In this document: piece after piece, positions 1 to 9,776 of the stretch
How the letters are laid out: every line of letters starts with the position of its first letter
How positions within the stretch are numbered: position 1 is the first letter of the stretch
From: Dehalococcoidia bacterium
GTDB taxonomy: Bacteria > Chloroflexota > Dehalococcoidia > Bin125
Assembly: GCA_022822375.1 (NCBI GenBank)
Contig: JAJEBU010000020.1
Coordinates: 1-53,290 of the forward strand
DNA length: 53,290 nt
Reading direction: 5' to 3'
Notes under the pieces: generated by a model
What the model saw: the letters and a program-made list of their open reading frames with translations, nothing else
Database searches by the model: none
What the model was told of the DNA's origin: nothing
Translations under genes and position numbers: made by a program

Positions 1-1
1 C

Positions 2-253
2 AAGAGCCCCGTGCTGGCCCTCAGTGACCTGTCTACTGCAAAGCAACGCAACCAACACGCCGCGTTGAGACATCTGTTGCTGGGAGTCACAACGGGAATC
101 AGAAACGTTTACTCGCATGACGTCCGTACGGAAGTCACGTACGATGAAGCTGCCATGTGGCTGTCTATGATGGCAAGATTGCGAGACCAGATTGAGCAAC
201 TTGACGTGCCTTCTGCCTTTGGTGAACCCGATGAGCAGCACGCAGAACAATAG
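2..253 (+). CDS. C-terminal fragment of TIGR02391/Ymh-like (HEPN-related) hypothetical protein, truncated by window start
   Basis: Frame is open to the window edge; RHLLLGVTTGIRNVYSHD...TYDEAAMWLSMMARLRDQIEQLD resembles the C-terminal Ymh motif. Confidence 0.5.
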   Translation, partial: KSPVLALSDLSTAKQRNQHAALRHLLLGVTTGIRNVYSHDVRTEVTYDEAAMWLSMMARLRDQIEQLDVPSAFGEPDEQHAEQ

Positions 254-277
254 CTGAACGATGAATGCGCTAACCCC

Positions 278-1606
278 ATGACCCTCCGCTCCCCTTGGAC
301 ACTGCTCCTCCTTGCCACACTTGCTGGCCTCCCATCCCTCGTCGTGCGACTCTCCGGCGCCGACCTCGATGTCTACCCCGAAGTCGCCATCTCCGGCCTC
401 GCCATCCTCTCCGCCGCCTTCCTCATCTCCTCAGGCGCTGAGGCCTCACAGCACGACATCCCAGCTGCCCTCTCCGTCGCTCTCGTCGCCTTCATCGCCG
501 TCCTGCCCGAGTACGCCGTCGACCTGCTGCTCGCCTACGAGGCGGGACAGTACGCCTCCGATCCCGCCGCCTTCCCCGGCTTTGCCGAGAAAGCCAACCT
601 CGCCCTCGCCAACATGACCGGCGCCAATCGGCTCCTGCTCGGCGTCGGCTGGGCCATGGTCATCTTCCTCTTCGCCTGGAAAGCCGCCGGGCCCCGTCAA
701 CTGATCACCTCAACCGCCCGCCACGCCTGGCGAGACCTGCGCGGACGCCCCAACGACGGCTCCGAGCCCGAGCTGACTCTGCCCGCCGGCATCTCCCTCG
801 ATATCGGCATCCTGATCGTGGCCACCGTCTACTCATTCGTCATCGTCGCCAAGGGACGCATCGCCCTCGAAGACACCGTCATCCTCGGCCTGCTCTTCCT
901 CTGGTACGTCATCCGCCTCGCGCGCGCGCCCGTCCACGAGCCGGACCTCGAAGGCCCCGCCAAGGCCATCGGGCGATTGCCCACCGGCCTGCGCCGCCTC
1001 GCCGTGATCTTCTTCATCGTTTACTCCGCGATCGTCATCGGACTCGCCGCCGAACCCTTCGTGCACGGCCTCGAATACGTCGGACGCGACCTCGGCATCG
1101 GCGAGTTCTTCGTCATCCAGTGGATCGCCCCGCTCGCCTCCGAGTCGCCCGAGTTCCTCGCCGCCCTCTACCTCGTCTGGCGCGGTTCCGCCGGCATGGG
1201 CGTCAACATGCTCATCTCCAGCAAAGTCAACCAATGGACCCTGCTGATCGCCTCCGTGCCCGTCGCCTACATCGTCGGCGGCGGAGCGCTCAGCGGCATC
1301 ACTTCCAGCGGCACACAGGGCGCCGAAATTTTCATCACCGCCGCGCAATCCGTCTTCGGCGTCATGCTGATCATCGACCGTCAGCTCACCGCGCGCGCTG
1401 GATTCGCGCTGCTCAGCATCTTTCTCGCCCAGCTCATCACCCAATTCTTCTTCCAGGAACAGAATGCGATTCGCTGGATCTTCGGCATCATCTATCTTGG
1501 GATGGCAGCAGTCATGCTGCCGAGCCACTGGCGATACTTCCCGCCAGCACTGCGCGAGGCCTTCCGACGGCCAGGCGCGACTCCAGAGCAAGGAACACAC
1601 GCATGA
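278..1606 (+). CDS. Sodium/calcium exchanger (CaCA) family membrane protein
   Basis: Multi-TM protein with two alpha-repeat-like segments (SSGAEASQHDIPAALSVALVAFIAVLPEYAVD and IQWIAPLASESPEFLAALYLVWRG). Confidence 0.8.
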   Translation: MTLRSPWTLLLLATLAGLPSLVVRLSGADLDVYPEVAISGLAILSAAFLISSGAEASQHDIPAALSVALVAFIAVLPEYAVDLLLAYEAGQYASDPAAFPGFAEKANLALANMTGANRLLLGVGWAMVIFLFAWKAAGPRQLITSTARHAWRDLRGRPNDGSEPELTLPAGISLDIGILIVATVYSFVIVAKGRIALEDTVILGLLFLWYVIRLARAPVHEPDLEGPAKAIGRLPTGLRRLAVIFFIVYSAIVIGLAAEPFVHGLEYVGRDLGIGEFFVIQWIAPLASESPEFLAALYLVWRGSAGMGVNMLISSKVNQWTLLIASVPVAYIVGGGALSGITSSGTQGAEIFITAAQSVFGVMLIIDRQLTARAGFALLSIFLAQLITQFFFQEQNAIRWIFGIIYLGMAAVMLPSHWRYFPPALREAFRRPGATPEQGTHA

Positions 1607-2313
1607 GCAACTGGGCGGAACTTTCTTCACAACTGCAGGACGCGCTCGGCTTGGCCAACACACCGCTGGCCATCACCTTCCACGCCGCCGCGTCCGGCGT
1701 CGGCCGATTCGAATCGAACATGCCGTCGCCGGCCGACGACGGCCGCACTGGCGCCGTCCCCGCCGGCTGCGTCTTCTGGATGCACGCAGCCGATTCGACC
1801 TTCTCCACCGTCGCCCAGGACCACCGCAACTGCTCCGTCGGCTCCGTCACGCATGGATTCCTGGGGCTCATGGACGTGATGGAGAGCGGCGACGTCGGCG
1901 CGCTGCTCGAATCCGGCTGGGTCACGCCCGAGGCCGCCATGGCCCTGCCCGTCGTCGAGGAGAAGCCCGAAGAAGTCGTCTACGGTCCCCTGGCCGAATC
2001 CCCGACCGACCCAGACGTCGTCATGATCCGCGTCACCGGGCGCCAGCTCATGGTCCTCCACGACGCCTTCCCCGACCTGCGCCTCGAGGGCAAGCCGCAG
2101 TGCCACATCATCGCCATCGCCAAGGCCGGCGAAATGGCTGCCTCCGTCGGCTGCCAACTCTCACGCGTGCGCACGCAAATGCCCAACGCAGAAATGACCT
2201 GCGCCATCCCCGCCGACCAATTGTCCGATCTGCTCGAACGCCTCGCCGTCACCGCCCAGGCCGACCATGCGGTCGCTCAATACGCAGCCGACGACATGGC
2301 CCGGTTCGCGTAG
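1603..2313 (+). CDS. DUF169 family protein
   Basis: ATGA overlap with the upstream stop; sequence ALGLANTPLAITF...GCVFW...HRNCSVGSVTHGF is DUF169-like. Confidence 0.7.
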   Translation: MSNWAELSSQLQDALGLANTPLAITFHAAASGVGRFESNMPSPADDGRTGAVPAGCVFWMHAADSTFSTVAQDHRNCSVGSVTHGFLGLMDVMESGDVGALLESGWVTPEAAMALPVVEEKPEEVVYGPLAESPTDPDVVMIRVTGRQLMVLHDAFPDLRLEGKPQCHIIAIAKAGEMAASVGCQLSRVRTQMPNAEMTCAIPADQLSDLLERLAVTAQADHAVAQYAADDMARFA

Positions 2314-2340
2314 CTCGGTTGCCGAGCCGGGAGTCCACCT

Positions 2341-2799
2341 ATGGCAGGAAAATGGTTCGAAGACCTGGAGCCCGGCCTCGTCATCGTGCACGAGCCTTCG
2401 CGCACTGTCACCGAGGCCGACAACCTGCTCTTCACCGCGCTCACACACAACGCTCAACCGCTGCACCTCGACGCAGAGTTCGCGCAAGGCACCCAGTTCG
2501 GTCAGCGGATCGTCAACAGCATCTTCACCCTCGGCCTCGCCGTCGGACTCAGCGTCGCCGACACGACCTTGGGCACAACGCTCGGCAATCTCGGCTTCGA
2601 CGAGACCACCTTCCCCAATCCAGTCTTCATCGGCGACACCATCACTTGCGAAACCGAAGTGATCGAGCGCCGCGAGTCGCGAAGCCGCCCCGACCGTGGC
2701 ATCGTCACCTTCGAGCACCGAGGCGTCAATCAGCGCGGCGAACTCGTCGTCAAATGCCGCCGCAACGGCATGATGCTCAAGCGTCCCGCAGCCGATTAG
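2341..2799 (+). CDS. MaoC-like (R)-specific enoyl-CoA hydratase/dehydratase
   Basis: Hot-dog fold signature: FTALTHNAQPLHLDAEFAQGTQFGQRIVNSIFTLGLAVGLS. Confidence 0.85.
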   Translation: MAGKWFEDLEPGLVIVHEPSRTVTEADNLLFTALTHNAQPLHLDAEFAQGTQFGQRIVNSIFTLGLAVGLSVADTTLGTTLGNLGFDETTFPNPVFIGDTITCETEVIERRESRSRPDRGIVTFEHRGVNQRGELVVKCRRNGMMLKRPAAD

Positions 2800-3057
2800 C
2801 TACAGACCTCGGACAATCAGGGTGATCAGCAGGCCGATGATTGCACCACCGATCACGGCACCGATCCCAATCATCCATCTCAACAACCGGTTCACCTGAC
2901 GGTCGATCACCAGTTCCACGTCTTGCCTGGTCGCCAACCCCGCTGTGGACGCCTCGATCCCCTCATCGACGAGCTCAGCCAGCTCAGTCGCGGCAACGCT
3001 AGGCGCGTCCATCTCCCGAACAAGGATGTTGTGAAAACGAAGTCGGTCAAGTGCCAT
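2800..3057 (-). CDS. Small coiled-coil protein with one C-terminal TM helix
   Basis: 85 aa; TRQDVELVIDRQVNRLLRWMIGIGAVIGGAIIGLLITLIV. Confidence 0.6.
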   Translation of the reverse strand: MALDRLRFHNILVREMDAPSVAATELAELVDEGIEASTAGLATRQDVELVIDRQVNRLLRWMIGIGAVIGGAIIGLLITLIVRGL

Positions 3058-3118
3058 ATCCGCATTGTAGCCCGCCGCCGCCCGCCTTCAGGGTCGCTCA
3101 GTGATACCCTGAGACCGT

Positions 3119-3195
<77 letters not shown>

Positions 3196-3233
3196 TCCGC
3201 TACCCTCAACTCCGTCCACCCGGATGGTGACAC

Positions 3234-3794
3234 ATGCGACTGTCTCAGCCTCGAATCCCACCCGTCAGCGACGAGCACGCCTCCGACGAGCAACGCCAGG
3301 TGCTCGACGCCGCGCGCGCCGGCCGACGCGAACCGCTCAACGTCCAGCGCACGATCGCACAGCATCCCCAGCTCGCCCGCTCGCGGCAGGCCCTCACGGA
3401 CCACGTGATGCGCAAGACCTCGCTGCCTCCGCGCGAGCGTGAACTGCTGATCCTCCGCACCGGCTGGAACTGCCAATCCGAGTACGAATTCGCCCAGCAC
3501 TCCCGATTCGGACGCTCCGTCGGCCTGACCGACGACGAAATCCGACGCGTCACGCTCGGCCCAGACGCTGACGGCTGGAGCCCCTTCGACGCCGTCCTGC
3601 TGCGGGCCGCCGACGAGCTCCACCACGATGCCTTCATCTCCGACAACACCTGGAATGCCCTTGCCGAGCAATACTCCAACCAACAGCTCATGGACGTCAT
3701 CTTCGCCGTCGGCCAGTATCACATCGTCTCCATGGCCCTCAACACCTTCGGCGTCCAGTTTGAGACCACCACCACCGACCGATTCCCGCAGTGA
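3234..3794 (+). CDS. Carboxymuconolactone decarboxylase family protein (AhpD-like)
   Basis: PPRERELLILRTGWNCQSEYEFAQHSRFGRSVGLTDDEI is characteristic of CMD domains. Confidence 0.8.
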   Translation: MRLSQPRIPPVSDEHASDEQRQVLDAARAGRREPLNVQRTIAQHPQLARSRQALTDHVMRKTSLPPRERELLILRTGWNCQSEYEFAQHSRFGRSVGLTDDEIRRVTLGPDADGWSPFDAVLLRAADELHHDAFISDNTWNALAEQYSNQQLMDVIFAVGQYHIVSMALNTFGVQFETTTTDRFPQ

Positions 3795-3817
3795 CCATCC
3801 CTGACAAGGAGCCTCCC

Positions 3818-4543
3818 ATGACCAGCTCAGCAAGCCCCGCCACCGTCGTTCTCGTCCACGGCGCCTGGCACGGACCATGGTGCTTCCAACAGGTCGTCGA
3901 CGGACTCGAGGCTCGAGGCGTGCCCGTCGTCAACGTCGACCGCCGCCGACCCACCGGTCCCGACGGCGAACTGCGCGGTGTCACCGACTCTGCCCAGAAC
4001 GAGGCCATCGTCCGTGAGGCCCTCGACGGGGTCGAAGGCCCCGTCGTGCTGCTCGGACACAGCTTCGGAGGCGTCCCCATCACGACCGCGCCGCTCGGCA
4101 ACGACAACGTCAAGCACCTCGTCTACCTGACCGCCATCATGCCCAGCCTCGACGAGCCGATGCCCGCCGACCTCGCCAATCCCGCCCTCGCCGAAGCCAT
4201 CGTCGCCGCAGATGACGGCTCCACCACCGTCGCCGACGAGTTCATCCGCATGGCCTTCTATGGCATGTGCAGCGACGAGGACTACGAACACGCCCTCACG
4301 CAGCTCGTCCGCGACGCCGCCGCTATCCCATTCGATGCCCCCCGCGACACCGCCTGGAACAAGATCACCACCACCTACGTGGTCTGCACCGAAGACCAGG
4401 CATTGCTCGCCGACGGTCAACGCGCCCTCGCCCGCCGAGCCGATCGAGTGGTCGAGTGGCAGACCGATCACTCACCATTCTTCTCAAACCCCCAGCTCAT
4501 GGTCAATCTCCTAGACGATCTCGCAAGGGAGTACGCGACCTAG
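3818..4543 (+). CDS. Alpha/beta hydrolase (salicylate esterase-like)
   Basis: VVLVHGAWHGPWCFQQV and GHSFGG nucleophile elbow; AGGAG upstream of the ATG at 3818. Confidence 0.85.
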   Translation: MTSSASPATVVLVHGAWHGPWCFQQVVDGLEARGVPVVNVDRRRPTGPDGELRGVTDSAQNEAIVREALDGVEGPVVLLGHSFGGVPITTAPLGNDNVKHLVYLTAIMPSLDEPMPADLANPALAEAIVAADDGSTTVADEFIRMAFYGMCSDEDYEHALTQLVRDAAAIPFDAPRDTAWNKITTTYVVCTEDQALLADGQRALARRADRVVEWQTDHSPFFSNPQLMVNLLDDLAREYAT

Positions 4544-7331
4544 CATCGAGCACCTTGCGACCACTTCTGCACATGCTGCTCAGCTTGCAGCGTTTGCACT
4601 TGTTGACCTCAGGCTTCGCAGCGAAGTCACCTCGACGTATGGCATCGGCTGCAAGGCGAGCACGCTCCCGTTCTACCTGAAGCCGTTCCGCTGTCACATT
4701 CCACAGCCGGCTCTTTCGGCCTTCCAGGTCGTAAATCTCTACGAAGGCAGGCCGCCTGCCAGTCAGTTGCTCGTAGCCGATGGCGTAGCTGAACAGTTGC
4801 AGCTCATTTGCATCGTCGGCCTGTGAGCGCTTTGTGGATTTGAGATCGGTAATCGTCACTTCACCAGTGCCAGTATGGCGAACAAAGTCGATTCGCCCTC
4901 GGATGTTCACATCGGGAGCAACCCGTGCTTCTACATCCTTCTCGACAAACTCTACGTCGGCCAGCCTGTCGGCTCGGTCTTTCAGATAGTGACCCACGAT
5001 CTTCTTTGCGTGCTGCAGGAGTTCTGAAGACGGTTTCGGCGCTCTCGGTGATGATTGCATATGGTTCTCGACCAGGCCGCTCACGTCAAGCTCGTCCGCC
5101 TTGGAGCCATTCCTCATGAGGCGGTGGGCTTCGGCCAGCGTCTCATGAAGGCCATGCCCGTAGCCCAGGGCAAAGATGTTGTCCTCCGGCGGCTGCACGC
5201 CAAATGCCTTCCGCAGCTTGAACTCGTGAGGGCACTGAAGAAACTGCTTGAGCTCACTGAAACTCAGATCCACGAGCTCCGATCCAGGCGCTGCCCTCGG
5301 TGTCTCCCTCGACCGTTGGCTGTAGTCAGGCCGCTCCGTAGATACCCATCTGGAACGCTGTACACGCTCGAAGAATGGTGAAGGTTTGCGATTCCGGTCA
5401 CTGATGTCGAAGGATGATCTTGTCATGTGAAGGAACTTCTTGGACCGAGTCATGGCAACGTAGAAGAGACGCAACTCGTCCTCTTCAGTGGTGTCGTAGC
5501 GGTTGCCGTCGACAATCTGGCCTTGCGGAATCAGGTGCCAGACCGTTCGGCCGCCACCTCCGGTCGACGGGAAGATGCCGTCGGAGAGCGCAGGCAGGAA
5601 CACCGCCGGCCACTCCATCCCCTTGGCTTGGTGAATAGTCATCACGCGTACGGCGTTGGGAGCTTGTTGCACGTGCAGCCTGGAGTCGTCAGGACCGTAT
5701 GACGGTGCTTGGAAGTACAAGTGCTTTGCAAAACCCTCGAGCAGCTCCACGGGATTCGTCGCGTGGTGAATCGCATCGTACTCCTCAGCGATCTGAGAGA
5801 AGAGACCAATGGAGTACAAGGCATGGTCCCATTGCTCGGGAGAAACAGCAGATTCATCCAGGTCAAGCGCCTCCAGGATGCTGAAGAGGATCCGCGGCAA
5901 GTACCCTTGCGTCTTGGGTTTGCTGAACGTGTCAGTACTGCCTGACTCCTCTCTCACGCCGGCAATCAGGGTCTCGATGCTGTCAAGGCTTGCGGGCGTT
6001 ATGGCGGCGTCAACATGCGACCAGGCGGCTCTCACCTCTTCGCGATCAGGCGACGGACGCCTTTCACCTCGGCCGATGACGTCGATCGAGCTCATCGCGT
6101 GAAAGGTCCAGCGCAAGGCACGAAGGATCGGGTTCTCGAACGATATGCCGGACTGCTGGACCGTGTGAGGAATCTCGGATTCGCTCAGTGCTTCGGCGAT
6201 GGGAACCATGTCGCGTCTGCGGCGAACCAAAACGGCAATGTCCGACCAAGTCAAGCCGCGGGACCCGTCTGCTTCGTTGATGGCCACTCCGTGCAGCTGC
6301 TTGCATGCTTGAGCGATCCAGGACGCTTCGCCCCAGGCGTCCGGAAACCTGAGCGCAGTGATATCGCCTGGTTCGATCGTCTGCGATTCATTCGATTTCA
6401 TGTGTTTCGGCAGTGCCCGCTTTGCACTGATCATCCCGTCGGCCGTTTCCGTGATTCCGACGGAAGATCGGAAGTTCAAATCGAGCGTCACGGATGTGAC
6501 ATTCGGGTACCTGTCGCTGAACTCGATGATCTTCGACGTGTCGGCGCCACGCCAGTGGTAGATGGACTGGTCATCGTCGCCGACAACGCAAAGCGTCGCG
6601 CCACGTTCGTGCAGCGAACCAATCAGTTCCTCCTGGATCGGATTGATGTCCTGATACTCGTCGACGATCAGATACTTCACCTGCGCCGCGGCGTTGTTCG
6701 GCGTCTGGGACCTGGCCGAGACCAGGTCAACCGCCTGCGCCAATACCGATGTGTAGTCCAAGTAGCGTTGTTTTTCGAGGACCTCAAGATACGCCGGTAG
6801 CTGCCTGGCGACGGAGTTGTTGTGCGAGAAGTTTGGTCTGAGCTTGCTCTCGCGGAGTAGGGACAATGCCTCCGCGTACACTGTGGTGTCGGTCCACCGC
6901 TGGAGAGGCTGTCCGTTTAGGGTACTCGATAATGTGAGGCCGCACTGTCGCGAGAAGCGGTCAATGAGGAGATGCTGCTTGTGTGCGGAGAGCACCTCGT
7001 GGTTTTCGTATCTGGAATCGTGTTGCTGCAACAGATCCAGGCAGTAGCCGTGGATTGTCCCCACGAACAGGTCTGACAGGCCGTGAGCCTGCGGCATTCG
7101 CTCCAGGACCCGCCGGACGATGCGCTGCTTCAGCTCGGATGCGGCTTTGTTAGTAAACGTGAACGCCACGATCTGATTCGGCTTCAGCGACGGCGACGTG
7201 TTGGGATCCAGCAGGAACGCCACCCGCTGCGCCACCACCTCCGTCTTGCCCGAGCCGGCGCACGCGATGATTTGCAGATTGCCCTCGCCGTGCTCAACGG
7301 CCGCCCGTTGCGACTCGGTCAGTTCAGGCAT
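4503..7331 (-). CDS. UvrD/PcrA-type SF1 helicase with C-terminal PD-(D/E)XK nuclease domain
   Basis: Walker A ACAGSGKTEVVAQR, VDEYQD, GDDDQSIYHWRGA, TIHQAKGMEWPAVFLP, VAMTRSKK; C-terminal CPHEFKLR...ITDLKSTK...CKRCKLSSMC resembles Cas4/AddB-like nucleases. Confidence 0.9.
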   Translation of the reverse strand: MPELTESQRAAVEHGEGNLQIIACAGSGKTEVVAQRVAFLLDPNTSPSLKPNQIVAFTFTNKAASELKQRIVRRVLERMPQAHGLSDLFVGTIHGYCLDLLQQHDSRYENHEVLSAHKQHLLIDRFSRQCGLTLSSTLNGQPLQRWTDTTVYAEALSLLRESKLRPNFSHNNSVARQLPAYLEVLEKQRYLDYTSVLAQAVDLVSARSQTPNNAAAQVKYLIVDEYQDINPIQEELIGSLHERGATLCVVGDDDQSIYHWRGADTSKIIEFSDRYPNVTSVTLDLNFRSSVGITETADGMISAKRALPKHMKSNESQTIEPGDITALRFPDAWGEASWIAQACKQLHGVAINEADGSRGLTWSDIAVLVRRRRDMVPIAEALSESEIPHTVQQSGISFENPILRALRWTFHAMSSIDVIGRGERRPSPDREEVRAAWSHVDAAITPASLDSIETLIAGVREESGSTDTFSKPKTQGYLPRILFSILEALDLDESAVSPEQWDHALYSIGLFSQIAEEYDAIHHATNPVELLEGFAKHLYFQAPSYGPDDSRLHVQQAPNAVRVMTIHQAKGMEWPAVFLPALSDGIFPSTGGGGRTVWHLIPQGQIVDGNRYDTTEEDELRLFYVAMTRSKKFLHMTRSSFDISDRNRKPSPFFERVQRSRWVSTERPDYSQRSRETPRAAPGSELVDLSFSELKQFLQCPHEFKLRKAFGVQPPEDNIFALGYGHGLHETLAEAHRLMRNGSKADELDVSGLVENHMQSSPRAPKPSSELLQHAKKIVGHYLKDRADRLADVEFVEKDVEARVAPDVNIRGRIDFVRHTGTGEVTITDLKSTKRSQADDANELQLFSYAIGYEQLTGRRPAFVEIYDLEGRKSRLWNVTAERLQVERERARLAADAIRRGDFAAKPEVNKCKRCKLSSMCRSGRKVLDARSRTPLRDRLGD

Positions 7332-7363
7332 ACGAGTCCAGGAACGCCCGTTGACCGCTCGCC

Positions 7364-9652
7364 CTACTCCTCCAACAACCGATCTAGCAGCTTTGGCGGG
7401 CTGATTGGCAGGCTGTTCATCCTCAGCCCCGTCGCGTCGTAGACCGCGTTCGCGATCGCCGCCAGCGGCGGCACGATCGGCACCTCTCCTACCCCTCGCA
7501 CCCCGTACGGATGACTCGGGTTCGGCACCTCGACCAGGATCGTCTCGATCTCCGGCAGATCCAGACTCGTCGGCATCCGGTAGTCGAGCAGGCTCGCGTT
7601 CTCCATCACCCCGCTGTCGCTGTACACGTACTCCTCGGTCAGTGCCATCCCAGCGCCCTGCGCGACGCCGCCCTGCACCTGACCCTCGACGTACGACGGA
7701 TGAATCGCCGTGCCCACGTCCTGCACCGCGGAGTAGCGAACCACGTCCACCTTGCCGGTGTCCCGGTCAACCGCGACATCGACGATGTGGCAGCCGAACG
7801 CTGGTCCCGGTCGATTCGGCAGCACGTCCGCCGCGCCCTGAATCAGACCGCCGGTGCGCTGCAGCTGACCGCAGATTTCGCGGAACGACATCGACTGACC
7901 GTCCGGGCCGTGCAACGCGCCGTCGGCGTACGACACCGCAGACTCGTCGCAGTCCCAGATCGTCGCCGCGCGGGCCGCGAGCTGCTGCTGCATGTCCAGC
8001 GCCGCTTCGTGTACGGCGATACCAGTCGCGTACGTCACCCTCGAGCCGCCCGTCACATGCGTGAACCCAATCTGATCGGTGTCCACCACCTGCGGGCGCA
8101 CCTGCTCGTAGCCGATCCCCATCGACTCCGCGAACTGCATCGCCAGACCCGCTCGCTGTCCGCCAATGTCGACCGAACCGACCGACAGATTCACGGTCCC
8201 GTCGGCATTCGTCATCGCGTAGGCGGACGACTCCATGCCTCCGTTGTGCCAGAAGCCCATCGATACGCCGCGGCCCAGCAGTCGGCCGTCCTCGTCGATG
8301 CCCAGCTCCGAGCGGTAGTGAGGCGAGTCCATAGCCGCCTGCATCGTCTCTTCCGCGCCGATCACCGGCATCGGGACGCCGTCCGCGCGGCGCACGCCCT
8401 CGCGGGACGCGTTCTGCGCGCGAAGCTCCATCGGATCGCGCTCCAGACGCTCCGCCAACTGGTCAATCAGTGACTCCACCGCAAACGTCGCCTGCGGCGA
8501 TCCCGGCGCGCGGTACGCATGCGCCTTCGGCTTCGACGTGACCACATCCAGCGCGTTGATCGAGAGATTCGGTATGTCATACGTCGAGAGCATGCAGCCC
8601 GCGCCCGCGCCAACCGGTGATCCGGGGAACGCGCCGGCCTCATACGCCAGCGTCGCCTCCACCGCGACAATCGTCCCGTCGTTCATCGCGCCCAGCCGGC
8701 AGCGAACGTACGTCGCCGACGTCGGACCGGTACCGATCAGCACTTCCTCACGATTCATGTACATCCGCACCGGACGCCCGGTGGCGCGCGACATCAGCGC
8801 CGCCGCCGGTTCCATGTACGGCTTGGTCTTGCCGCCGAACCCGCCGCCGATCTCCATCGGCACGACCTTGACGTTGGCCTGCGAGATGCCCAGCATCTGC
8901 GCCACCGTGTCGCGGATCGCGAACGGCCCCTGCGACGACGTCCAGATGGTCAGCGTGCCGTCCGAATTCCACATCGCGGTGCCCGACTGCGGCTCGATGT
9001 AGCCCTGGTGCGCGGCCGCCGTCTCGAACTCACCTTCCAGCACGATGTCCGCCGCCGCCATCGCCGCGCCCGCATCGCCCTGCACCATATCGAGCTGCGA
9101 AGCGATGTTCGATTCTGCCTCGCCGCGTCCATCGCCCGGCACAAAGCGTGCCACCATCTCGACCGTTTTCATGCCCTCGTGCAGGATCGGCGCGCCGTCG
9201 GCCATCGCCTCGTGCACCGACAGCACCGGCTGCAGCACCTCATACTCGACCTCGATCAGCGACAACGCGTCCTCCGCGATGTGCGAATCCGTCGCTGCCA
9301 CCGCCGCCACCGGCTGACCCTGATACAGCACCTTCTCCGATGCGAACGTTTGCTCCAGCACCCACTTGTACGGCGAAACCGATTCACCGAAGTCGATCAC
9401 CGCGTCCGACGCGCCAGGCAAGTCCTCGTGAGTGATCACGCACTTCACGCCGTCCAACGCGAGCGCTTTGCTGGCGTCAATCGAGAGGATTCGTGCGTGG
9501 GCGTGCGGCGACCGCTTGATCCGGCCGTAGAGCATGCCCGGCAAACTGATATCCGCCCCATAGCGCGCTCGGCCGGTCACCTTGTCCACGCCATCCGGCC
9601 GCAGCGGACGCGTCCCCACAACGTTGTACGCCGGCTTGGTCTCGGTCGTCAT
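7364..9652 (-). CDS. Xanthine dehydrogenase/aldehyde oxidase family, molybdopterin-binding large subunit
   Basis: GTRPLRPDGVDKVTGRARYGADI start; EIGGGFGGKTKPYMEPAAALMSRATGRPVRM; AHAYRAPGSPQATFAVE; GVRGVGEVPIVPPLAAIANAVYDATG end. Confidence 0.92.
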   Translation of the reverse strand: MTTETKPAYNVVGTRPLRPDGVDKVTGRARYGADISLPGMLYGRIKRSPHAHARILSIDASKALALDGVKCVITHEDLPGASDAVIDFGESVSPYKWVLEQTFASEKVLYQGQPVAAVAATDSHIAEDALSLIEVEYEVLQPVLSVHEAMADGAPILHEGMKTVEMVARFVPGDGRGEAESNIASQLDMVQGDAGAAMAAADIVLEGEFETAAAHQGYIEPQSGTAMWNSDGTLTIWTSSQGPFAIRDTVAQMLGISQANVKVVPMEIGGGFGGKTKPYMEPAAALMSRATGRPVRMYMNREEVLIGTGPTSATYVRCRLGAMNDGTIVAVEATLAYEAGAFPGSPVGAGAGCMLSTYDIPNLSINALDVVTSKPKAHAYRAPGSPQATFAVESLIDQLAERLERDPMELRAQNASREGVRRADGVPMPVIGAEETMQAAMDSPHYRSELGIDEDGRLLGRGVSMGFWHNGGMESSAYAMTNADGTVNLSVGSVDIGGQRAGLAMQFAESMGIGYEQVRPQVVDTDQIGFTHVTGGSRVTYATGIAVHEAALDMQQQLAARAATIWDCDESAVSYADGALHGPDGQSMSFREICGQLQRTGGLIQGAADVLPNRPGPAFGCHIVDVAVDRDTGKVDVVRYSAVQDVGTAIHPSYVEGQVQGGVAQGAGMALTEEYVYSDSGVMENASLLDYRMPTSLDLPEIETILVEVPNPSHPYGVRGVGEVPIVPPLAAIANAVYDATGLRMNSLPISPPKLLDRLLEE

Positions 9653-9776
9653 CAGAGGCTCCCGTTCTGTTCAATTGCTCTCACCGTATGATATGCCCTC
9701 TCTCCGAAGGAGAGCGGGACCACCCTCGGCATCCTTCGCTCTGCAGCCTTGCGATCAGGCCCGAGTCGAGCGCCCG

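Noticed and set aside
833-1663. Long antisense ORFs (for example 833-1663 minus, 1464-2825 plus, 40747-43212 plus)
   Set aside because: They overlap strongly supported genes, are low-complexity Arg/Pro/Ala/Gly-rich translations, and are expected by chance in high-GC DNA.
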